In this document: piece by piece, positions 8,713-14,389 of the stretch
Numbering within the stretch: position 1 is the stretch's first letter
How the letters are laid out: every line of letters begins with the position of its first letter
NCBI GenBank assembly: GCA_047622605.1
Contig: JBLHND010000094.1
Span: forward strand, 1 to 14,748
DNA from: Motiliproteus sp047622605
GTDB lineage: Bacteria; Pseudomonadota; Gammaproteobacteria; Pseudomonadales; Balneatricaceae
DNA length: 14,748 nt
Direction: 5' to 3'
Made by a program: the position numbers and the translations under genes
Notes under the pieces: generated by a model
Told to the model about the DNA's origin: nothing
The model's database searches: none
The model's input: the letters and a program-made list of their open reading frames with translations, nothing else

Positions 8713-10338
8713 ATGATAGATTTTCAATTGCTGCTGGAGTCTTGTGTAGCGGCTGACGCCAAGGTTCTCGATGCTGAGCAGGCCCAGCAAAAATATGGTA
8801 AAGGCACCGAGGGGATAGTACGTAAAATATCGGCGGCGGTGATTGTCAAACAACAACAGGATATAGGTTCATTACTGCTAAGGGCTAATGAGCTTGCCGA
8901 TACTGAGAATGCCTTCGTGATCTACCCGGTTTCATCGGGTCATAACTGGGGTTATGGTTCGGCGCTGCCGGCATCGGATGCATTGCCTGCGGTGATTGTT
9001 GATTTGTCACAACTCAAAGCTATTCCTTTTTTTGATAAGGAAGCCGGGCTCGTCACCGTCGAGCCCGGCGTGACTCAGGCGGATCTGCGCCACTTTCTAG
9101 ATCAGCAGGGGGCGGCAACACTGATGGTGCCGGTAACAGGCGCAGGCCCTGGTTGCAGTATCCTGGGGAATGCATTGGAGCGTGGGTACGGCATAACGCC
9201 GCATACCGATCATTTTGCAGCGGTTACTTCACTTAAAGCCTATCTTCCGACCGGTGAGAAGTACCAGTCAGCCCTGTGTGAGCTGGATCTGAGTGGCAGC
9301 GAAATGGCCGACAAGTGCTACAAGTGGGGATTGGGACCCTACCTCGACGGGCTCTTTACTCAATCAGGTTTCGGTGTGGTGACCGAGATGAGCATACGGT
9401 TGCGAGAAAAGCCGTCAGGCTTCGATTCTTTCTATCTACGTTTTGCCGAGGACAGTGATCTTGAAGTGGCCGTGGATCTGGTCGCCGCCATTTTAAAAGA
9501 GCAGGAAGGCATCGTCGGATCGATTAACCTGATGGATCGTCGCCGAGTGATCTCGATGATAGCGCCAAACCCGAACGGGCCTCAGACGCATCGCGTCATG
9601 ACCGAATCGCAGGTCGCTCAATTGGCAAAAAAACACGACATCCCCGCCTGGACTGCTGCGGGCTCCATTTATGGCACCCAGGGCGTGGTTGCTGCTGCGC
9701 GTAAAGATATTAAGCGCCGCTTACGCGGGATTAAGTGCCAGGCCATTTTTTCCAGTGGCCTGCTGATCAACGCCGGACGCATGGCGGTCGCGTGGGCACC
9801 CAGCTCTTTGCTGAAAAAAGAGCGGGGTCTGATCAAGGCTCTGGATAAGGGCATCGAGGTGATGCAGGGTATTCCCAATGAGGTCGCGATGCCGCTGTGT
9901 TATTGGCGAACTGAGCGTCCAGAAGGAATGGCTAGCCTGGATCCGGCGCGTGATAGCTGTGGTTTGTTCTGGTATGCGCCTCTGGTACCGATGAAGAAAG
10001 CCAAGATACGCGAGCTGGTGGAGTTGGTTAGAACCCTCTGTACGAAACACAACATAGAGCCGATGGTCACCTTGACCAACTTTCGTCATGATTGTTCGGA
10101 TAGCACTATCCCTATTGTTTTTAATATGCGGCAGCCAGATGCGGTACGGGATGCGAGAAACTGCCTGAATGAATTGTTATCCGAGGGTTTAAAGATAGGC
10201 TTAGTGCCTTACCGGCTGAACATAGAGCAGCAGGGCACGTTACTGGATGCGGATACGGTTTTCTGGAAAACCGTCGGTCGCATCCACAAGGTGATAGACC
10301 CAGGGAAGGTGTTGATGCGTGGGCGCTATGGGGCCTAG
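8713..10338 (+). CDS. FAD-linked oxidase, vanillyl-alcohol oxidase / p-cresol methylhydroxylase type
   Basis: A 541-residue flavoprotein of the VAO/PCMH superfamily; the length fits 4-alkylphenol oxidases (about 520-560). The N-terminal FAD-binding domain has YPVSSGHNWGYG (71-82), VEPGVTQADL (116-125) and GNALERGYGITPHTDHF (152-168), close to the block that embeds the flavin in these enzymes. The C-terminal substrate domain has LDPARDSCGLFWYAPLVPM and ends with DPGKVLMRGRYG. It may oxidise a para-substituted phenol or another alcohol or amine; the substrate and the presence of a covalent flavin bond are not decided here. No cytochrome partner gene is adjacent, which would favour an oxidase rather than a PCMH-like dehydrogenase. 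Its role beside polysaccharide genes is unclear. Confidence 0.87.
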   Translation: MIDFQLLLESCVAADAKVLDAEQAQQKYGKGTEGIVRKISAAVIVKQQQDIGSLLLRANELADTENAFVIYPVSSGHNWGYGSALPASDALPAVIVDLSQLKAIPFFDKEAGLVTVEPGVTQADLRHFLDQQGAATLMVPVTGAGPGCSILGNALERGYGITPHTDHFAAVTSLKAYLPTGEKYQSALCELDLSGSEMADKCYKWGLGPYLDGLFTQSGFGVVTEMSIRLREKPSGFDSFYLRFAEDSDLEVAVDLVAAILKEQEGIVGSINLMDRRRVISMIAPNPNGPQTHRVMTESQVAQLAKKHDIPAWTAAGSIYGTQGVVAAARKDIKRRLRGIKCQAIFSSGLLINAGRMAVAWAPSSLLKKERGLIKALDKGIEVMQGIPNEVAMPLCYWRTERPEGMASLDPARDSCGLFWYAPLVPMKKAKIRELVELVRTLCTKHNIEPMVTLTNFRHDCSDSTIPIVFNMRQPDAVRDARNCLNELLSEGLKIGLVPYRLNIEQQGTLLDADTVFWKTVGRIHKVIDPGKVLMRGRYGA

Positions 10339-10795
10339 GAGGCTGAATTCTGACGGTTTTTTTGTAGGTTAGGCTTCAGCTGTCGTTTGAACCATAAGTC
10401 TGCATAGATTGCGAAGAAGTTTGCATAGCCCCGTTACTTGTTGCAAATGTACAGAAACGTCAGGTACTGCTGCCAATGCGGTCATGCAGAGTGACGTCAG
10501 CTCAGCGCCAAACGCGGCCCTGATCGAGTAGCCCGAAAGGTTAAAGAGATACCTCAGCAAATAGGCCTGCTCGCAAAAGCGGACACTCCAAAATCAGTAA
10601 GAAGCGTCCGACAGCGGCAACAGTCGACACAATGCAGCCGCTCATGTTTGGCCTGAACGGTCTGTTGATGAGGTTGCGGCGTTCCCTATAGCGGACACAT
10701 CGCGTAGCAAGAAGTCAGGGCAGGAGTACTACTTTTCGGTCATAATCCCTTCGAGCAGAGGGGGAAAAAGGCAAGACTTGACCCCTTTGGTGTTT
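10339..10795. other. Gene-free junction between the polysaccharide locus and the cassette array
   Basis: About 457 bp with no gene I can support. A T-tract (10362-10368) follows the oxidase gene without a clear hairpin before it. GCGGACAC occurs twice (about 10578 and 10692), which could be mobile-element debris. The right end (about 10772-10795) reads, on the minus strand, CAAAGGGGTCAAGTCTTGCC. From memory this resembles sequence seen at ends of IS200-like/REP-associated elements; the resemblance is unchecked. Confidence 0.5.
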
Positions 10796-10904
10796 TTATG
10801 TCCCTCCATCAATTAAAATATTGACGGTGCCCGAAGCCCCCCTCATGACTGACTAAAATACAGTCTCCATGATTTGCTTCAAGGACTCTTACGACAACCC
10901 CCAT
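10796..10904 (-). pseudogene. 5' fragment of a metallo-beta-lactamase-fold gene (third cassette, truncated and frameshifted)
   Basis: Directly after the attC junction at 10929, a strong AAGGAG leads to an ATG at 10904. The frame reads MGVVVRVLEANHGDCILVSHEGG and then stops at 10809. A second frame continues with GTVNILIDGGT and stops at 10796. Removing one base from the six-base G tract (10837-10842 on the plus strand, as C) joins them into one peptide. NHGDCILV followed by NILIDGGT is the usual start of ComEC-like metallo-beta-lactamase-fold hydrolases, which often sit in accessory or defence loci. The rest of the gene is absent, so this is a remnant. The single-base change could be real decay or a sequencing error, but the truncation is clear either way. 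Confidence 0.68.
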
Positions 10905-10922
10905 AAATACTCCTTGATTTTC

Positions 10923-11012
10923 GTATAACTCCGCGTTAGCAGGACGGAAAACTGCGCAGCAGTTTGGAGTTCCAGGCCAGCTTGCTGGCCAAAGTTGAAC
11001 GCCTTGTTAGCA
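10923..11012 (-). other. attC recombination site (between cassettes 2 and 3)
   Basis: Read on the minus strand, the site opens TGCTAAC-AAG-GCGTTCAAC and closes CCTGCTAACGC-GGA-GTTATAC. The outer TAAC/GTTA and inner GCGTT/AACGC pairs, each separated by a three-base spacer, reproduce the R''/L'' and L'/R' layout of integron attC sites. The middle contains two palindromes, GGCCAGC-AA-GCTGGCC and AAACTGC-TGC-GCAGTTT. Length is 90 bp, within the attC range. The 54-aa ORF stops one base before it and the next ribosome-binding site begins a few bases after it, as in cassette arrays. Confidence 0.85.
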
Positions 11013-11013
11013 A

Positions 11014-11178
11014 TTACTTTCCTGGACGACTGTTTTTGGATATTTTATCCGAATCTTTTTTGACAGATTCAATAAAGTTATCTGTTTTGAACTTATCAAC
11101 GGCATCTTTAGATGAGTCGTCAACATTGAATTTTACTCTAACCTTCTGAGGGTTAGGCTGCGTCTTATTCTGGCTCAT
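11014..11178 (-). CDS. 54-residue charged small protein overlapping the membrane-protein gene
   Basis: This short frame starts with ATG at 11178, 14 bases inside the end of the two-TM gene in another frame, and ends with TAA one base before the attC. The protein begins MSQNKTQPNPQKVRVKFNVD and ends SKNSRPGK. It is hydrophilic and lysine-rich, with no membrane segment or signal peptide. Its stop fits the cassette boundary better than that of the larger gene, which ends about 150 bp earlier, and this supports it as a real second gene of the cassette. The end of the upstream gene (GAAGGAGAAGGCGAATG) provides a good ribosome-binding site, so translation is probably coupled. Function is unknown; it may partner the two-TM protein. 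Confidence 0.72.
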   Translation of the reverse strand: MSQNKTQPNPQKVRVKFNVDDSSKDAVDKFKTDNFIESVKKDSDKISKNSRPGK

Positions 11179-12127
11179 TCGCCTTCTCCTTCATGATTAG
11201 GAGGCTGTGCTCCAATGAAACACGTACTGCAAAATGATTAATTATCCAAGCATAAAGTTCGGAATGTTTTTCTGTCAAACACTCTGCTCGATTACCTGCA
11301 ATTGTAATAACATACTCAACTTTACCAGTGGCCGGATGAATTAATGGATAGCAAAGCTGTGAGCCTTCTTCTGACTCTTGTAAATTTCCTTTCATAAACC
11401 GCCGTTCTTTTTTTGTCTTTTTTACCAGTTCTTTTTGCACATCATTAATAACCACTATTGATCTAGCCTTTATACATTGTGATACAGTGCTTGTTGGTGC
11501 CTTAAGAGCTGCGGCCTGAGTTCTAGGTGGATGTGATACGGGATCGAAAGAATACCAATCCACAGGCTTATTGTTTTCAATCTTTAGCAGGCCGACGCGG
11601 AATAGTGTTTTAGCATCATCCATATATTCAAACACACTACGAATACCACTTATCAATAACGGAATTTGCTGGTCTGGCCTAGTAATTTTCATAAATGTTT
11701 GACGACCACACACATTGCTAAACTTCAGTACCGACTTTGCTTCATGACTCATTCTTTTAGTTTTATCGCCAACAACAATATCAATCGCTTTCATTATGGC
11801 AAGAAGATCACCAACTACCAATTCTTTAGCCGGCTTTGCGAAGTTACTAATAGCAGCGTAGATCGCTTTCATCACAACCACATAGAAATATGCACCAATA
11901 ATAATTAGTAGTGCTGAATTATTTAGAAAATCTCCGACAGTTTGACCTGCAATTTCAACAACCTCTGGTTTAAGCCCATTGCGCACTGCAAGCATAGTTA
12001 GAAGAGTTGGTGGCAAAAGAAATAATATCGGTCTTAATATATGCTTAACAAACCACGATTCGCATAGATCAATAATTTTTCGACATATCTTCTTACCAAT
12101 TGAATTCTTAATGACTGGTTCAAGCAT
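11165..12127 (-). CDS. Two-TM membrane protein with C-terminal GAF-like region (cassette 2)
   Basis: A 320-residue protein. Residues 1-30 look amphipathic and basic. Hydrophobic segments at about 31-48 (LRPILFLLPPTLLTMLAV) and 70-93 (NSALLIIIGAYFYVVVMKAI) should form two membrane helices. Residues 155-308 have the look of a GAF-type sensor: SVFEYMDDAKTLFRVGLLKIE, then SIVVINDV, CYPLIHPATGKVEYVITIAG and a closing helix. Two-TM modules joined to signalling or defence genes are known (SLATT-type effectors), and I recall some being linked with reverse transcriptases, but I cannot prove this one belongs there. A nine-codon frame (12149-12120) overlaps its start, and AAGGA lies near the cassette border. 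Base composition is AT-rich, unlike the polysaccharide genes. Function is not established; a sensor or membrane effector is the best guess. Confidence 0.78.
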   Translation of the reverse strand: MLEPVIKNSIGKKICRKIIDLCESWFVKHILRPILFLLPPTLLTMLAVRNGLKPEVVEIAGQTVGDFLNNSALLIIIGAYFYVVVMKAIYAAISNFAKPAKELVVGDLLAIMKAIDIVVGDKTKRMSHEAKSVLKFSNVCGRQTFMKITRPDQQIPLLISGIRSVFEYMDDAKTLFRVGLLKIENNKPVDWYSFDPVSHPPRTQAAALKAPTSTVSQCIKARSIVVINDVQKELVKKTKKERRFMKGNLQESEEGSQLCYPLIHPATGKVEYVITIAGNRAECLTEKHSELYAWIINHFAVRVSLEHSLLIMKEKANEPE

Positions 12128-12173
12128 TGATTATTAGTTCCCTATACATCGTACGGTCGTTCCTTGTGATAAT

Positions 12174-12271
12174 TGCTAACGCCTTGCTAAGCGGCAATAA
12201 AATTGTTGGCTAAAATCGTGAGTAACGAACAAAAGCCAACTGTTTTTGTCCGTTTAAGCAACTTGTTATAT
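12174..12271 (-). other. attC recombination site (between cassettes 1 and 2)
   Basis: Read on the minus strand, it opens ATATAAC-AAG-TTGCTTAAACGG and closes CCGCTTAGCAA-GGC-GTTAGCA. The TTGCT(T)AA-CGG arms pair apart from an extra base in one arm, as expected for the extrahelical bases that set attC strand choice. The outer TAAC/GTTA pair and the three-base spacers are present. The middle contains GTTGGCT ... AGCCAAC as a further stem. Length is 98 bp. The reverse transcriptase stop codon lies three bases before the site. Confidence 0.88.
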
Positions 12272-12274
12272 GAA

Positions 12275-13750
12275 TTAAATCGCCGTAATACAATCAGCTA
12301 TTAGCTTATTTATGGGACTTGCCTTAGAGAAATAGTTCAATAAGTATGTACGGTTTTGCTTAGAGTCTTTTCGCATCCCAACCGCAGATGCCCAGGATAG
12401 CCAGCTACTAGAACCGTTACGAAGATGAGTTTCTCTTAATTGAGGCATACCAAAACGTTGTTCTGGTATTTCTAATATTCTAGCCTTTGATATCGTAGTA
12501 GAGTTTTTATGCTCATAAAGTTTTGCCAACATTGAACCTGCACCTTTACTATTAAGAAGATATTCTTCGGTAATAGCTGCAATCCAAAACAGTTGATATT
12601 CATTAAGGAAATATTCAGAAACTAAAAGTTTTTCTAATTGAACAGATAGCTCATCAAGTTGGGCAACCTCATTACATTTATGAAATATTTTTTTTACTAA
12701 GTGAGGAAATCTGTAAATGAACTTAGGGATATAAAGGTAAAAGCTGGGATTATGTTGACTGATACAATCTAATATTAGACTTGCTTCGCTATCTGTTACT
12801 TCATCATTATCGGCTAAACTGACTAATTGATTTATCTCTTCTGCAGAAAATTGTCTTACTATTTCATCGTAGACATCATAGCCCATACCTGATCCTAAAC
12901 TCACGGCAACTTGCCCCATAATACCGCTCTTAATTTTCTCTACTTCACTTTCTATTTCTATTTTCTTCTCAGAAAATAAAACGGTTTTATTGGAGTTTAT
13001 GTATAATGATTTTTGCCCTAAAAGTTTTTGAATATTTTCGAAATCTTTTCTCAAAGTGTCTTTAGAGTTTGAAAAAATAACAAAATCATCCATAAACCTG
13101 ATCATATGCTCTGAGCCAATAAAGCTAGAATGATCTATGTAAGATAAAAAGTGACTGCCAATCATTTTTGCTGGATATATGCCATGTGGCATAAAATCTA
13201 TCGAAAATCCGGCATTAATTTCGCGCATAAATCGACCAAATAGTTGTTTTTCTGATTCATCAATATTTAATCCTGAAAACCAATTAGTTAGATCGTGGTG
13301 ATAAATTGAATTGAAGTATGAAGATACATCAAAGCTGATAAAGTGAGCATATTTACTATGTAGCTCTGCTTTTTTATCAATGAACTCACTGTAGCTATCA
13401 TGAATTTTTATATGAGAGCCATTAGCAAATCGATAACCAAAATTTTCCCTTATAGAGTTAGATGATTTTCTAAAAACATTTCTATTTTTATATGCCATTT
13501 CATACATATAATATTCTGCAATAGGGTCAAGTTTTTTTGTACGTCGAATATGTTGCTTTGCTTTCGAAGCACAAACACTTTCTTGCGGTAAAAAACAGTA
13601 CTCTGGCTTAGAATCGTCATCAATCTCTTTTATAAAGTCGGATAGCAAATCTGGTGATTTTTCGATAATAAATCTGCATGTTTCCATAGGAAACAGCATT
13701 TCTTGATAATCTTCTAGGTAGAACTCTTTTACTTTATTCACATCAACCAT
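12275..13750 (-). CDS. Uncharacterised reverse transcriptase, defence-type (cassette 1)
   Basis: A 491-residue RNA-dependent DNA polymerase. Motif A is FISFDVSSYFNSIY (138-151, catalytic Asp141), motif B is around MPHGIYPAKMIGSHFLSYI (187-205), motif C is RFMDDFVIF (218-226, Asp221-Asp222), and motif D is INSNKTVLF (251-259). An upstream block, LDPIAEYYMYEMAY through ENFGYRF (74-108), matches the position of the VfSYR block of Abi/UG reverse transcriptases. About 225 residues after the polymerase core are helix-rich and carry no maturase, HNH or retron thumb signature that I can recognise. It is very AT-rich compared with the polysaccharide genes and is bounded by integron recombination sites. 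The start has a weak ribosome-binding site, but a small ORF ends seven bases before it. Its likely role is anti-phage defence, by family and context; the exact class is not determined. Confidence 0.87.
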   Translation of the reverse strand: MVDVNKVKEFYLEDYQEMLFPMETCRFIIEKSPDLLSDFIKEIDDDSKPEYCFLPQESVCASKAKQHIRRTKKLDPIAEYYMYEMAYKNRNVFRKSSNSIRENFGYRFANGSHIKIHDSYSEFIDKKAELHSKYAHFISFDVSSYFNSIYHHDLTNWFSGLNIDESEKQLFGRFMREINAGFSIDFMPHGIYPAKMIGSHFLSYIDHSSFIGSEHMIRFMDDFVIFSNSKDTLRKDFENIQKLLGQKSLYINSNKTVLFSEKKIEIESEVEKIKSGIMGQVAVSLGSGMGYDVYDEIVRQFSAEEINQLVSLADNDEVTDSEASLILDCISQHNPSFYLYIPKFIYRFPHLVKKIFHKCNEVAQLDELSVQLEKLLVSEYFLNEYQLFWIAAITEEYLLNSKGAGSMLAKLYEHKNSTTISKARILEIPEQRFGMPQLRETHLRNGSSSWLSWASAVGMRKDSKQNRTYLLNYFSKASPINKLIADCITAI

Positions 13751-13757
13751 TTAGCAT

Positions 13758-13910
13758 CTACCCAGTTGGAATATTCATATAACATTTTAATACTAAGCCG
13801 GCTCGTTTTGCCGTATTCACATCATGAATGACATCAGCGTAAGCGATTGGATATGAGAAGTAATTTGACATCACCTGCCATTCTCCTCCGATGAAAACGA
13901 GCCAGCGCAT
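13758..13910 (-). CDS. 50-residue ORF upstream of and overlapping the cassette junction
   Basis: A short open frame that begins MRWLVFIGGEWQVMSNYF, ends LKCYMNIPTG and terminates seven bases before the reverse transcriptase start. Its last codons run across the recombination point at 13783, so the C-terminal residues come from the cassette. An internal ATG at 13871 is preceded by GGAGGAG, so the translated form may be 37 residues. Short leader ORFs across attI are known in class 1 integrons to aid translation of a first cassette without a good ribosome-binding site, and this could do the same. The upstream frame stays open for 13 codons before the ATG, so it might be the tail of an older gene. 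I do not recognise the protein. Confidence 0.42.
   Translation of the reverse strand: MRWLVFIGGEWQVMSNYFSYPIAYADVIHDVNTAKRAGLVLKCYMNIPTG
13777..13783 (-). other. Cassette junction core site (attI-like or degraded attC R')
   Basis: On the minus strand this reads GTTATAT, 27 bases before the reverse transcriptase start. It matches the outer arm of the attC that closes the same cassette (ATATAAC at 12265-12271), so the cassette excised as a circle would be consistent (about 13782 to 12180). No clear attC arm pairs with it on the far side, which suits an attI site better than another attC. An inverted repeat, GGCTCGTTTT/AAAACGAGCC (13800-13809 and 13894-13903), lies beyond it. Confidence 0.55.
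13800..13903. repeat. 10-bp perfect inverted repeat flanking 84 bp
   Basis: GGCTCGTTTT at 13800-13809 and its exact reverse complement at 13894-13903, 17 bases beyond the cassette junction. It could be part of an attI structure, a very long degraded attC, or chance. It lies inside the 50-residue ORF. Confidence 0.5.
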
Positions 13911-13928
13911 ATATCTGGTGGGGTTGGC

Positions 13929-13950
13929 ACGGTATCTCGGTGCCGTTTTT
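13929..13950 (+). terminator. Terminator-like hairpin with T-tract, plus-strand sense
   Basis: ACGGTAT, a CTCG loop and GTGCCGT form a seven-pair stem (two G-T pairs) followed by a run of T (13946-13950). No plus-strand gene ends before it, so it may be a relic or serve another structural role. Confidence 0.4.
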
Positions 13951-14051
13951 CATTAAGGGTATGATAATGCAGCAATATCAGATTTGTTGCCAGTGCTAAA
14001 CAAGCCTACCGGCCCGACATAACGAGCCACTTTACCCCAACAACCTCAATA

Positions 14052-14071
14052 TACTGTATAAACAACCACAA
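14052..14071. promoter_or_regulatory. LexA-like SOS box
   Basis: TACTGTATAAACAACCACAA matches the gammaproteobacterial LexA box fully in the left half (TACTGTAT). It has CAC instead of CAG at the right-half core (CTG-N10-CAC). Integron integrase promoters commonly contain a LexA box beside attI, which is why it is notable here, about 270 bp from the cassette junction. It is a single imperfect match. Confidence 0.35.
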
Positions 14072-14129
14072 AATCAGGCAGTCAAGATCAGCAGTTTGAT
14101 GTCTGCTTTGTCGCAGCTATTGCCATTAA

Positions 14130-14348
14130 CAGGCGCTCAGGACAGTAATATCAGCGTCCGCTTCCATGTTCCTGGCTAGCAAGGGCGGTTGTCGTAGCCA
14201 CAGCTCCCAAGAGACCCCTTTGGGCCGACTTTTGCCGCTGACGGCTTCCCGAGGCAGTGGCCGCTGTGAAGAAGCAGGCGTTAAATTACCAGAATGCGCG
14301 GAAAGCCCCGTACTTCTAGTGCGGGAATGGATAGCGAGGGAGGCGTAG
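14130..14348 (+). pseudogene. Possible 3' remnant of an IS200/IS605-type tnpB with its right-end hairpin
   Basis: An open stretch without a start of its own reads MFLASKGGCRSHSSQETPLG and onward to KLPECAESPVLLVREW. The style, a LAS(K)GG stretch, a low-complexity tail and then a sPvL-type ending immediately over a GC-rich hairpin, recalls the C-terminus and right end of IS1341-group tnpB elements. The upstream zinc-finger part is not present. This would mean a broken copy lies directly before the intact-looking tnpB start. The alternative is that all of it is the left end of that downstream element. Confidence 0.33.
14307..14325 (+). repeat. Hairpin typical of an IS200/IS605 end
   Basis: CCCGTACT, a TCT loop and AGTGCGGG give eight pairs including one G-T. 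GAAAGCCCCG ... GCGGGAATGG around it resembles the subterminal palindrome that TnpA recognises and that forms the 3' end of TnpB guide RNAs. Confidence 0.55.
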
Positions 14349-14355
14349 CCTCCCT
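14337..14355 (+). repeat. Perfect 8-bp hairpin
   Basis: AGGGAGGC, a GTA loop and GCCTCCCT, followed by TTAATC, 34 bp before the tnpB start. It could be the left-end foldback of the tnpB element or a weak terminator. Confidence 0.55.
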
Positions 14356-14389
14356 TAATCTGTCCAGCTCTGCTGCTATACTTTAACGC

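Larger units (their letters stand above)
13911..14389. other. Array-upstream region without a firm gene
   Basis: Nearly 480 bp between the cassette array and the tnpB start. It contains a terminator-like hairpin, a LexA-like box, and a stretch that may be the 3' end of another tnpB element with two hairpins. No integron integrase reading frame is visible in any frame here. A short frame from 14099 (MSALSQLLPLTG) starts where an integrase might begin but stops after 26 codons and shows no integrase motif. Confidence 0.55.

Noticed and set aside
10369..10560. 63-codon minus-strand frame in the gap after the oxidase gene
   Set aside because: It starts only at TTG, has no ribosome-binding site, no recognisable motif, and does not sit in a cassette boundary pattern.
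10964..11149. 61-codon plus-strand frame
   Set aside because: It runs antisense over the attC and the 54-residue small gene; the minus-strand frame fits the cassette layout and has the better start.
12275..13750. Reverse transcriptase as a retron, group II intron or diversity-generating retroelement
   Set aside because: No msr/msd-like structured RNA is evident before it, no maturase or HNH region or intron domain V, and no template/variable repeat pair was seen. The attC boundaries explain its mobility better.
13777..13930. A third, very long attC site of about 154 bp upstream of the RT cassette
   Set aside because: The 10-bp inverted repeat and a TGCCAAC give a vague fit, but the outer and inner arms do not pair with the spacing seen in the two good sites; attI-like is the more modest reading.
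14166..14348. 60-codon plus-strand frame taken as an independent protein
   Set aside because: Its tail lies over GC-rich hairpins and it has no ribosome-binding site; it reads better as part of an IS end or a tnpB remnant.
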